Part shown: in pieces, positions 43,150 through 53,243 of the stretch
Layout: each line of letters starts with the position of its first letter
Numbering within the stretch: the first letter of the stretch is position 1
NCBI GenBank assembly: GCA_951812925.1
Contig: OX638368.1
Location: forward strand, 74,434,422 to 74,498,421
Source: Calliopum simillimum
Taxonomy: Eukaryota; Arthropoda; Insecta; Diptera; Lauxaniidae
Reading direction: 5' to 3'
Length of the DNA stretch: 64,000 bases
The notes under the pieces: generated by a model
Databases searched by the model: none
What the model was told of the DNA's origin: nothing
What the model saw: the letters and a program-made list of their open reading frames with translations, nothing else
Program-made: the position numbers and the translations under genes

Positions 43150-43991
43150 TTTTTTCGATTGAAAATTTTACCTTGCGTTTAATATTTATTTTTATGCTTG
43201 ATTTTCAAAATTCTTATAGAGACAAAAGTAATATCATAATATGTTTTGGCTGCTATTCTGTCAGTAATCAATAAGATTGGGTTCTGTTTTTACGAAAAGT
43301 TTACTTGATAGCGTGAAATTGATTATTTTTATTCAAAAAAATTATATCGGTCAAATAACCGATTTCAAAATAAACGAGTCATATTTTGACATGGATTTTT
43401 TCAATCGAAACACCAACCCAAGTATTTTTGGATGCTAGGATGCCGAATCTGACACTCATTTTTTTCTAGGGCAACATCTAGTGGCAGTTTTAGGAAATAA
43501 ATTAGCAGCTTTTTTTAATTTTACAGAACAATATACCAAAAATCCATGTAAAAATATGAATCGTTTATAATAAATCGGTTATTTGACCGATATAATTTTT
43601 ATCATAGAATTGAATGAATTTTTAGCCTAGGTTGGTGTTTTGTTTGAAAAAATTCATCCAAAAATATGAATCGCTTATTTTGAAAGTCGGTCATAATAAT
43701 CGGCTATTTGACCCATATACTTTTTTAAATATATAGCATTAATTCCACACTATCAAGTAAACTTTATATGTAAACAGAACCCAATTTAATTGATTACTTT
43801 TGTCTTAATAAAAATTTTTAAAATTTAGTATGAAAATAAAAAAAATTTTAATAAAAGGTAAAATTTTCGATCAAAAATGCGCCGAACTGAAGTTGAACGC
43901 AGAGGTATAGTTCCTTGGGCAAATATTCATAGAATTGAATGATCTTTCACATAGAGGGGTAGACGAGATCAGTTTTCAAATTGGCCCACCC
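43150..43991. mobile_element. Partial second copy of the GGGTGGGCC foldback
   Basis: Matches the left-arm interior (36519 onward) and then the right arm of 36038-38530. It ends GGCCCACCC before TA (43992-43993). Its left part is missing; the LINE lies directly beside it. Confidence 0.7.
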
Positions 43992-44849
43992 TAATATGTA
44001 TATATATATAATAGGGTGCAACGAAAAATTTTTCAAAAGTATATAGGATATTAATAAATAAAAACGCTAGTTTTACAATTAAAAATAAAATACTCAATTT
44101 CAGTTCAAGGGTACGAAACGTGTCCGACTGAAAAATCGGAAAACGATTTTTGTCCGTCAATTCTACAATTGTATGCTACGATTTTTAATAAAACAACTTA
44201 GAAAAAATCAACTTGTTATTTATAAATAGGACGTCTACAACTTTAATGCTCATACATTCTATAAAAAAGTAATATCGACTGTACTTTTTGGAATTTTTAC
44301 ATAAAGTGCCCTATTTTTTTATCGGACAACTCATTCATTAAGTTGTACTCTTCATTTAAAAACTAAAAATCATAAAAAAACATTGTTATTAATAAATTTC
44401 CACTAACTCGTGGAAAAGCCGATTTTCACTGTCGGACGGAAAAATCGGCAAGTATATTTTGTCGGACAATGTATAAATATTATTTTGCACGTTATTTTTA
44501 AACGATATTGAAAAAATCAGCTTGTTATTACTAAATTTTTTTAAGTCATTTTTTTGGCTTGTTTAGTTTGGCAGACACCCTTATGAAACCAAAATTTTTG
44601 TCGGACAAGTTTTTTTCGGATATTTCACGAAGTTGACTTTTGAATTTATTAATAACAGCAATATGTTATTAATAAATTTGGTACACCACTTCAAATTGAC
44701 CACTTTTGGAAAAGCTGGAGAGGAAAAGCCCCCGATTCAGAAAGTTTCCTAAGAGATATTTGGGGGTCTAGGTATAATTAAGCTATCCTAAAAGTTATAA
44801 GCTGTTATGTATGAGTAGTACAATGTGTCGCCTGGCACCTAGACTATTA

Positions 44850-45090
44850 GGAAGTGAAGCTGATCGTGCTCCCTATATGCCTGTGGGTTTGCTTGGTAAC
44901 ATAGGTACTGAAAAAATAATAAATTACTTCAGATTTTTAAGTAAGTTGGACCAAATTAAGAGCTGGAATGACTTTTTCGAAAAAAGCAGACTAAACAGGA
45001 CACAAAATGTTCCTTGCACATCAAAATTGAAAACTCTAACGTCATTGCGTGAATAGGATGATCCGATAATAATGTGCTTATTAAATATAC
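44850..45090. other. Unassigned sequence
   Basis: A short region with an open frame of 81 codons starting in the repeat arm at 44811. No motif or family was recognised, so no function is claimed. Confidence 0.4.
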
Positions 45091-45580
45091 CATATAGGTA
45101 CGGTGACCATTTATTTGAAACTGAAATACAGAATGGAATTTGTATTTATTTTTTATCGTATTTCAATGTATATGTACATTAGTGTGAGCCAAATTTTCCC
45201 ACGACAAACCGTCTACCGGAAACGTAAACTACAGGATATTTTTCCAATAAACCATAGGTCTAAGATCAATATCAAGCTCCTACTTTTAACGAGAAGTTTT
45301 TTGTATCATGACTTTCATATATCAATCATTGGTTTTATCAGCTTTCTGAATCCATTGTTATCATGAACGATTTTTAATATTCAGGCCAAGTTTTGAACAG
45401 TTTTCTTGAAAAGTGGTCGAAAATTGTTGAAATAAGACCTTTCTGATCAAAAAACTAGAGCCAGCAATTTTTTTGATTGTAATCCAATGAACACAGCTGA
45501 TAGCAACAAGTGTACTTACATAAATAACAACAACAGTGTTATTTATGTGAGGATCTTTGACGAGGTAGATCGTTCCGTAG

Positions 45581-45650
45581 CGTGGCCTAAGTGGTAGAGG
45601 TCTGCTGCACTCTTTCATTAGAATGCAGAAGGCTGCGGTTCGATTCTAGT
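45581..45650 (+). promoter_or_regulatory. tRNA-like Pol III promoter
   Basis: TGGCCTAAGTGG and GGTTCGATTCT match the A-box and B-box consensus and stand 42 bases apart, within the range of tRNA genes. Between them CTGCACTCTTTCATTAGAAT with TGCAG can form an anticodon-arm-like hairpin. A standard tRNA fold was not obtained by eye. Confidence 0.7.
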
Positions 45651-45669
45651 AAGAAGCAAAGATTAACTA

Positions 45670-45753
45670 AAATAGGTCTGATGAGGCTATGTACATATAT
45701 ATATATGCAAATATATATATGTGTATATGCCGAAACATGTGTCACCAATTTCC
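45670..45753 (+). ncRNA. Hammerhead ribozyme, sense strand of the MAEA intron
   Basis: Core CTGATGA (45678-45684); stem II GGC/GCC extended by about 17 AT-rich pairs (45685-45731, loop ATGCAA); GAAA (45732-45735); stem III ACATGTGT (45735-45742), self-complementary with two G-U pairs; cleavage after C45743. Stem I: AAATAGGT with ACCAATTT, seven of eight positions paired. All invariant core residues are present. The very long stem II is unusual among hammerheads. The self-pairing stem III suggests dimer-dependent cleavage. Confidence 0.8.
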
Positions 45754-45761
45754 AAGTTAAT

Positions 45762-46797
45762 CAGGCATGTCGCAGAATCCGACTCGGTTTTGCTTTTTAT
45801 TGGAATTGTAAATCGATAACGATTTGAAATGGTGTCGTGAAATCCCATTGGATTTAAATTTTTCGAACAAAAGTAAAACCGATATTCGAATCAGACGTTT
45901 GTGAAATAAACTGTCAAAAAAATTTAATAAAAATTGAAAATAATTTGTGATTTAACTTTAAAAAGAAAATTTAAAGAAATTCGTGTTGTTTTGTTGAGTT
46001 TAACCATTTAATTTAAAGACATTTATGTTTTATTTTTTATTCCCGAAACTAAAAAAAAAAAAAGAGCTTTGGGTTGCAGCATTTTTATTGATGGGAAAAA
46101 AGCACAACAAAAAATTAAAACGGTGCACCAAAAGGCGCTGTCCAAAGCGGCTTGATTATTGTACAAAAAAAGAAAACCTGGCTTAGACGCACAGTTGGTG
46201 AAGAAGGTGAATCTACAGAGTTCAAAAACTATCAGATCGTTCTGGTGAAAAGCAATTAGTGGTCTTAAAGCAAGCCCGGAAGATATACTTATAAAGTCTT
46301 CCTGACTAAATTTGAACGATGAAAAACAGATTAAAAACAGCTACCGGGACAGCTACCCATACGGAGGAAGGGCAAAAACAGAACAAATTTAAAGAAAAGC
46401 AAAATATGGTTTAGCAAGCCATATGCACCCTGCTGACTAAGAAGTAGTTGCGCTTGGCAAAGCCTCTGGCAATATATGGACTATTTTCCATAAAATTAAA
46501 TAGAATTTTATTTTGTGTCGTTGTCTCCAAATATTTTATCCTTAAATAAATAGATTTTCTTCTTTGAAATGTTGATTAAAATAACCGTCATAATAAACTT
46601 TAAAAAACGATAGCAATGAGCTTGTCGTTTTATTTCCGAGAAGTAAATCGATAAAATCGGTTTCTGCGACACCCAAAACCGATAGCAAATCCGATTCGAA
46701 CATGAAATCGACAAAATCGGAATGCACGACACCTAGTCAAATTTTTTGTCGGATTTAAATCCGATTCCGATACATATTGGATTCTACGACATGCCTG
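45762..46797. mobile_element. Inverted-repeat element (CAGGCATGTCG ends)
   Basis: Termini CAGGCATGTCG(C/T)AGAATCC are inverted on both sides. Near the right end ATCGATAAAATCGG and ATCCGATT motifs repeat. The target duplication is not clear. No coding region recognised. Confidence 0.6.
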
Positions 46798-47742
46798 AAT
46801 ATTTGTAGCGTCGGTTGTTGTTCATTGCAAATTTGACTGTACAAGTTCGTATTAATGGAGTAGAAATCGCTTTACTTGGTGTTTAAAAACCATGTCGAAA
46901 ATCTTCATCGAGATCACTGCCGCGTAAAAAGTTGTTCAGGCTCAGAGGTCAGGAGGATATTTGCAAAAGAACTTTTAATGCGGAAGTGATATAGATGATG
47001 AATTTTGACATTTGTTATAAAACACCAAATAAAGATTCCAATCAAAAAACTGCTGTCTCTACATTTATTATCATTTAAAAAAAAAAAAAAGTTGCCAAAA
47101 CCAATGATCTGTACCATGATTATAGAGTTAGCGCCAAATTGTCAAAACGAACAAAGCGGAGACAAAATAGGTAGCAAGTTCTGTCAATAAGAACAAAACG
47201 AAGAAGAAGACCAAGAAACGTGTCAGTTACTGACGTTATCTTGTTAATTGTATCATGCCAATGATATTTTTTTTTTTAAGATGATACAATAGTGTTTTCT
47301 AAAAAAGGTATATTTTTAATATAAAAATATTTGAGAGCAATCTTCACGTCAAAAATCGGGTGCTCGATATTCATTTTAGACCAATGTTTTACTGGCCAAA
47401 TTTTCTTAGAATTTTCATATCTTTTCCATCCGAACAATTTGGCTCACACTAATGTAGATTTGAGATCATTAGAGTAAACACTGTTACCGACACCTCTTTT
47501 TTCATTTCAAATTAGTGTTTGTATGCAATATTTATGTACACGTTGGCAACATTATTTCGATTTTGCTAGTTTATTTTTATTTAATTTTTTGGTGGATACC
47601 GCTTTACAAAACAATTTTGCGAAATACAGAACACTTTCTGAAATACAGAACATTTCTATGTTTAAAAAATTATACAGAACAAAGGCCTCAAATACAGAAC
47701 TGTTCTGTATAATACAGTACGGTTGGTCACCGTGCATATAGG

Positions 47743-48229
47743 GTAAAAATGTTTCCAAAATAAATTTACTTTATTATAAAAAGTATCTCCTAAGTTTTCT
47801 TAAGCATCGTTTCTTGCTTCATTGTAAATTTTCTTGCGAAGTTACACGCGATAATAAAACCAAAATATAAATGTCACATCCCGTACGTACTATCAAATAG
47901 TGTACAGATATAAATCAATTTGTTCCACTATTATGCTCTTCACATAAATTTATAATTTCAGCTCCTCAAAATTTCAACCAATAGGAACGCGTTTAAGATG
48001 ACGTCAGTGAAGAACAAATCAAATTTCATGCGCCTGATGTCGCAATCTTTATTTTATCATTCTTGAATCGCAAGCAATCAAAGAAAAACAAATGTAAAAG
48101 TTGTTACAATTTGTAGAAAATTTCGTTTCTAAACATATATTTCGCTCTTACTCGAATTTTTAATTTTCAAGCAAAACAACGCTCTAACAGAAACTTCAAA
48201 ATTCCTCTCAGCTCTCTCCGAAAACACCT
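47743..48229. other. Intronic sequence without recognised features
   Basis: AT-rich; no gene or repeat assigned. Confidence 0.45.
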
Positions 48230-48238
48230 TATATTACG

Positions 48239-48978
48239 GGCTCCCTGAAATAACGCCATAGGAAGTAACGCCAAAACATTTTTTGGAAATAACGCCACAA
48301 AAATCTTCATACAAAATTTTGGCGTTATTTCCATTTTGTTTTGGAAATAAAGCCAAAAACTTTTCTGGCGTTATTTCCAAAACTGTGACGTTATTTCCAA
48401 AAATAATGTAGTTTAGAAAAAGGAAATAACGCCATAGGAAATAACGCCATAGGAAATAACGCCAAAAATTTTTTTGGAAATAACGCCAGAAATTTTCGGG
48501 CATTAACTTTTGGAAATAAGTCCAAAAACTAATTAGGAAATAACGCCAGAATGTTTGGAAATAATGCCATATGGCGTTATTTCAGGGAGCCAGGAAATAA
48601 CGCCAGAAAATTTTTTGGAAATAACGCCAGAAAAATCTGGATACAAAATTCTGGCGTTATTTCCATTTTGTTTTGGAAATAAGGCCGAAAACTTTTCTGG
48701 CGTTATTTCCTAGTTAATTTTTGGTTTTAATTTCAAAACAAAACGGAAAAAACGCCAGAATTTTGTATGCAGATTTTTCTGGCGTTAATTCCAAAAAATT
48801 TTCTGGCGTTATTTCCTTTTTCTAAACCATATTATTTTTGGAAATAACGCCAGAGAAATTCTGTCGTTGTTTTCTAATCAGTTTTTTGTTTATTTCCAAA
48901 AATAATGCCAGAAAATTTCTGGTGTTATTTCCAAAAATTTTTTAGGCGTTATTTCCTATTGCGCTATTTCCGGGAGCC
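48239..48978. mobile_element. Element with 9-bp target duplication built of GGAAATAACGCC repeats
   Basis: Termini GGCTCCCTGAAATAACGCC and its near-inverted partner are flanked by the perfect 9-bp duplication TATATTACG (48230-48238 and 48979-48987). The interior consists almost wholly of direct and inverted copies of GGAAATAACGCCAGAAA. An inner copy of the terminal phrase sits at 48566-48592. The 9-bp duplication suggests a MULE-like transposase in trans. Confidence 0.82.
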
Positions 48979-48987
48979 TATATTACG

Positions 48988-49230
48988 TACCTACAAAAAG
49001 GGTTAAACTAAACAATTACTCACTAAATATACAAGTCAGACATTACGTCGCACAGTGCGTTGAGCCCATACAAGCAATGGTCAAAAATAGGAGGAGTGCG
49101 TGGATATCGATGAAATTTGGTACTTTAAGTAATTTGGGGTCGGTGAGCTCAAAAATGTTGTAAACTTTATTGTTTTGCTAAAAACCAGGTATTTAGGACG
49201 ATTTTCTTAAGCCCCATACATAACAATTTT
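48988..49230. other. Short unassigned stretch
   Basis: No feature recognised before the next DINE-like element. Confidence 0.45.
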
Positions 49231-49231
49231 T

Positions 49232-50671
49232 ATACCCTACACCCAGGGTATATTCACTTTGTCCTTCCGTTTGTAACGCTGAGAAGGAGGCGTGGCAGAT
49301 ATAGAGAAGTATATATATTCTTGATCAGCGTCACCTCCTGAGTCGATATAGCTATGTCAGTCGGTCTGGTTAGCTGGCTGGCTGGGTGGCTGGCTGTGTG
49401 TGGAAATACATTTTTTGGGAAAATTGAGCAAGCAAATTCAATGAAATTCGGTGCACAGCCTTCTTCGGGGATGAGCGAAATCGGTCAACGGACACGCCTA
49501 CCGCCCATACAAAAAATATATTAAACTTTTGGAGTATTTTTCACGATAATGCAACCAAAATACACATAAATACTATAGTATGAATTGTAAGCGCAAGCTC
49601 TGAGCAAAATGTGGCCAAATTCGGACAAGAGGGCGTGGCACCTCCCATATAAGCAAAAGCTTCAAAACGCTATACTGAAAGCGTTTTTTGAGATAATCGA
49701 ACTAAATTTTACTCAGACACCAAGAACTACGAGGGGTCTAACAAAAGTTCGCTTAGTTGAATTGAAAAAACTTTTAAATTTATTTTTTTAAATTTTTAAA
49801 TTTATTCTTCATGTATTTGTATTTTTTCAACGTAATCGCCATTTATTTTGATAAATTTTTAAAGTCGATAAATCCATCTTGAAAAACAGTCTTCAAAATC
49901 GGCTTTTTGCAGTTTTGCAATTTCATCATTAACCGCATTTATTATCTTCTCATTGCTGTTGAAGACTCTCCCTCTCAAATTTTTTTTTATTTTTGGAAAC
50001 AACCAGAAGTCACAAAGCGCTAGATCTGAGGAATAAAGAGCTGGACGGATTTCTTCGACGCCAGAAAGAAAAATAAAATCGGTCATTTTTTCAGCAGTGT
50101 GCGCTGGCGCATTATCGTAATGTAGAAAGTAGCAGCGTAGCTCCTTTTTTTGGCGTTTTCCCAATAAACTTTGGAAAACTTTTGGTAAGCAGGTTTCAGT
50201 ATATCACTTAGCAGTAATCGTCTGACTTTTTTTCAAAGGACTAGCAGCTACAACTTTCTCTCTGTTGAAGTAAACTGACATCATTACTTTTGTTGCTGAC
50301 TTTTTTTTTGCTTTACTTTAACAGGTCGACTTGCACTTTCTGGGCTCCATACCATGGATTGTTGTTTGGTTTCAGGGTTGTACTTCTAAAACCATGCTTC
50401 ATCACCTGTTACAATTTTCTTGAAGGTGTTAGACCCTCCGTTTTTGAATTTTTCAAGAAAATACTTAGCAAAACGCACACATGCCTCTTTTTGAGCATCA
50501 CTTAAAATTCTAGGAACCCATCGTGCAGATTTCTCCGCGTATCCAAGATCATTATTTAATATTTGCGATACAGCCATGGCATTCAAGCCCAGTTCCTCAG
50601 CAATGATTTCCTGGGTCAATCTTGGATCTTCGTCAATTTTAGACTTGGCCAGGCCAAACCACCCTTACTAG
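49232..50671 (+). mobile_element. DINE-1/INE-1-like element with a nested mariner
   Basis: Starts TATACCCTACACCCAGGG, carries the TATAGCTATGTCAGTCGG and GGCTGGCTGGGTGG blocks and one GGGCGTGGCACCTCC repeat. It ends with hairpin TTGGCC-A-GGCCAA (50645-50657) and CTAG (50668-50671). TTTTA occurs on both sides. A mariner-type element occupies 49730-50645. Confidence 0.72.
49730..50645 (-). pseudogene. mariner element and transposase relic (CGAGGGGTC family)
   Basis: The 3' end has the terminus CGAGGGGTCTAACAAAA preceded by TA (49728-49729). On the minus strand the protein starts truncated (SKIDEDPRLTQEIIAEELG), continues with helix-turn-helix text (NAMAVSQILNNDLGYAEKSA) and VTGDEAWF (first Asp), and after breaks HYDNAPAHTAEK (second Asp) and YSSDLALCDFWLFPKIK (third Asp). 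An in-frame stop follows VTGDEAWF (50384-50386), and more occur near 50200. The N-terminal third and the other terminal repeat are missing. Confidence 0.85.
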
Positions 50672-51744
50672 TTTTATTTATTTTTAAAATATACGTTTTT
50701 GAAATATACGTTGTAGAAATAATGTTTTTTGTACTTTTGAGACCATTTGTGTTAGTAAAAACAAAAAAAAATTTTATATTTCATGCAAATATTTCATTTT
50801 AAGCATTTTAAAAAAAAGAAAAATTCCTGGCTATATAGAATACGGACTAGAAGATTAAAAAAAAAAACGGCACTAAGTTTTATAGTATTTTTTTTCTTCA
50901 TCGAAATTTGTCAATTTCTGAAGTTTTTCATTTGATAATATCATATATTGAAATCACTACAATATATATCAAATTATATTTTTTTGAAAATTTTTTAATT
51001 TTATTTATTTACTCAAATATTGTTTATAATAAAAAACTTTAATTCGTTTAGTTTAGTTTAATCAAAACACAAATTTTTGATAATAATTTGTTTAAGAGAA
51101 CCCAAAACGAATTGAACAAAACATGACACTTTGAAGTGTAACAGCCTAACCAAAACTGAGTTTTTCCCCTTTAGTTTTATTTTATTGATAATTACCTGTC
51201 GATTGATACCAATATTGTTAGGTTTCGAGTCACAAAAAATTTTTATTTTTGTCCATGGGTCAACGCAGTGTGCGTCGCCTGAGTTATCTTTTGTCCCTTA
51301 CTACCCTTCATTAAAAAGGCAAAAGCTTATAACTAGTTCTTGTATCGATACTGGTTTTGCCATTTTAACGAATATCGACGCTAACGGTCGCGTCAATGTT
51401 TTTTACGGCATTTCCTTAAACATACAGTGAGCGTCAAAATAAAGTAAACACTTTGCTTTCAAATTTTCAAAATCTGATTGCGACAAAGCAATTAGTTAAA
51501 AGTAATAATGCATAGCTCAGCAGTCATTTATTGAGAGTTAAACTAATTATAAAGACTAGTATCGCCGGTGGCCAAAATTTGGCCTTTTACTTTGAGATAG
51601 ATACACTTCTTCCGAGTACCGTTTGGTAAAAAACAAAGCCATAACATTGAGTATTCATTAGTTGTAGCAACATTTTTTATATGCAGCAGGCTCAGTATAT
51701 CTTAAAACCGAATAACATAAAAATTGGTGTAGTGCTTGTGCCAA
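50672..51744. other. Intronic AT-rich sequence
   Basis: No gene recognised. Long A and T runs; one plus-strand open frame (51131-51430) has no family resemblance. Confidence 0.45.
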
Positions 51745-51885
51745 AAAATATAGGAAAACATCCAAAATATCTCAAAAGTATCGACAAACATCGGTATGTA
51801 TATCAGTAAAAGTCCAAAAGTATCGAGCAACATCCAAAATATCGGTAAAAGTCCAAAAGCATCGAGAAACATCAAAAAAGTCGAG
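51745..51885 (+). repeat. Minisatellite fragment left of LINE 2
   Basis: Diverged 39-bp units (ACATCCAAAATAT, AAAAGTCCAAAAGTATCGAG). The array resumes at 55066 after the LINE, in the same orientation, so the LINE appears to have landed inside an array. Confidence 0.8.
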
Positions 51886-52250
51886 TAACTGAATGAAGGT
51901 GGACGTGCCGCGCGGTCCCCTGTTTTAAATTCGTTGATATTTTATGTTCTATTTAATGTTCAATGTTTGTTTTAAAATAAATCATTTTACCGTGCCGCGC
52001 GGCCTCACAAAAAAAAAATAATAACTAATAAAAAGAAATAAAAATTGACAACAACAACATTAGCTGCAGCTTATAACAAAAAAAAAAAAAAAATAATAAA
52101 ATAAAAAAAAACAAACGCAAACCAAGCAAAGGGCTTTTCTATAGCTCCAACTTGCTTGTACTGTTGTTGTTTTTGTTTTTTTTACACATTCCGTCTTCTC
52201 CCTTTCCCATGCAGTTGTTGGTGTAATTAAGACTGCACTTAGAGCGTAAA
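51886..52250. other. Sequence before the LINE 2 coding region
   Basis: Two GTGCCGCGCGG boxes (51905 and 51993) contain the palindrome CCGCGCGG, followed by A-rich tracts and GTTGTTG/CAACAAC trinucleotides. It may be the 5' part of the LINE or another insertion; not resolved. Confidence 0.4.
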
Positions 52251-53243
52251 GTGTTTGTGCGACCTGGGTATCACTTATTGCCATTGTTCTCTGCCCATAG
52301 GGGTCTCGCCCTTTATATTCGCAGTGATGTTGCGTACCAGTGCCAGCAGCAGTTAATCACGACGGACGCCGAATTTAGCTCCATGTGGGTTAAGTTCAAA
52401 GTCCAGTCGCACATCCTGTATTTTTGCTTCATTTATAGAAGCCCAAATTTAGGGAGGAATCCTACTTTTGATAAAGTGGACTTCCTCTCTGATTCGATTT
52501 CCCAGATTTTGGAGTCGTACCCGGACAGTGAAATCGTTGTTGCTGGAGATTTCAATGTCCATAACTCCAATTGGCTGCGCCACTCCAGTCGTACAACTCC
52601 TGAAGGCCGTTATGTTGAGCTCTTTGCCGAGTTAAACCAACTAACTCAACTAGTGAATGACCCCACATATATACCTCGTGTTGGGGGGCATAGCCTTAGT
52701 ATTCTAGACCTTTTTCTGACATCGCATCATGAGAAATATGATGTTTCTGTCTCTGCACCTCTTGGTAATTCGGACCATTGTACCATTTCCGCTGCTTTTT
52801 CATATACTAGCTTGGACCCCGTTTCGCCCAAATCCCCGAAACGAACGGTATGGCTTTATGATAAAGCAAATTGGGATGCGTTAAATAATTTTTATCGCAG
52901 TTTCAATTGGAAATTGTGTTTTGCTGACAGAAACATAAATGCCGCGGCTTTAATGGTGCAGGAAATTATTTTATTGGGTATGAGGTCCTTCATTCCTAAT
53001 AAAAAAAATAGCATTAAACCTAAGGACCATTCTTGGTTTAATGAGACTTGCAGGATTGCAGTCAGGTCCAAAGAGGAAGCGTTTCAAAATTGGCGTTTCA
53101 ACAGGAATGCCGATACTGAAAGACTTCGCAGTGAGGCTAGAAATCGCTGTAATGCCACGATTCAGCGCGAAAAGCATCTTCACGAGCTCGAAATGCGCAA
53201 AAGAATCCTTTTACTGCCGAAAGGTAGTAAAAGCTTTTGGTGA
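52251..53243 (+). pseudogene. LINE 2 endonuclease domain (5'-truncated)
   Basis: Opens inside the endonuclease (RGLALYIRSDVAYQC) and shows IVVAGDFNVHNSNW, SILDLFLTS and GNSDHCTISAAF, the later catalytic motifs of the apurinic-type endonuclease. The first conserved motifs are missing. The frame ends at SKSFW with a TGA at 53241. The reverse transcriptase continues in another frame that overlaps the end, indicating a one-base frameshift. Confidence 0.87.

Larger units (their letters stand above)
35017..44846. mobile_element. 9.8-kb TTA-flanked inverted-repeat structure
   Basis: Inverted arms of about 700 bp (35017-35710 and about 44130-44846) begin TAGTCTAGGTGCCAGGCGAC and are bordered by TTA (35014-35016, 44847-44849). 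TTA target sites suggest PIF/Harbinger. The arms share GTCCGACAA motifs and long stretches with only scattered differences. The interior is mostly later insertions: a foldback with SINE-like copies, a LINE and part of a second foldback. Without them the element would be roughly 2 kb. Confidence 0.65.
45575..45760 (+). mobile_element. tRNA-headed SINE-like element with hammerhead (second family)
   Basis: Plus-strand unit: tRNA-like head (A box TGGCCTAAGTGG at 45583-45594, B box GGTTCGATTCT at 45637-45647), a 30-nt spacer, then a hammerhead ribozyme at 45670-45753. The head differs from that at 37225, and so does the long stem II, so this is a separate family with the same design. It lies in the sense orientation of the MAEA intron. 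The right border may be cut by the next MITE at 45762. Confidence 0.7.
45177..47454. mobile_element. TA-flanked element nested in the hAT-like element
   Basis: Inverted termini CATTAGTGTGAGCCAAATT are bordered by TA (45175-45176 and 47455-47456), suggesting Tc1/mariner-type mobility. It contains the hammerhead SINE-like element and a further inverted-repeat element. No transposase recognised. Confidence 0.7.
45099..47734. mobile_element. hAT-like element hosting nested insertions
   Basis: Ends TACGGTGACCA and TGGTCACCGTG are inverted repeats, flanked by the perfect 8-bp duplication CATATAGG (45091-45098 and 47735-47742). The right-hand terminus read inward starts CACGG, fitting the hAT CANNG pattern. 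AATACAGAAC repeats lie near both ends (45125; 47625-47720). Most of the interior is another element (45177-47454). Confidence 0.72.

Noticed and set aside
44811..45056. Open frame of 81 codons as a host exon
   Set aside because: It starts inside a repeat arm, has no recognised motif and no convincing splice sites.
45581..45650. A functional tRNA gene on the plus strand
   Set aside because: The acceptor stem does not pair convincingly and a hammerhead follows directly; a SINE-type head explains it better.
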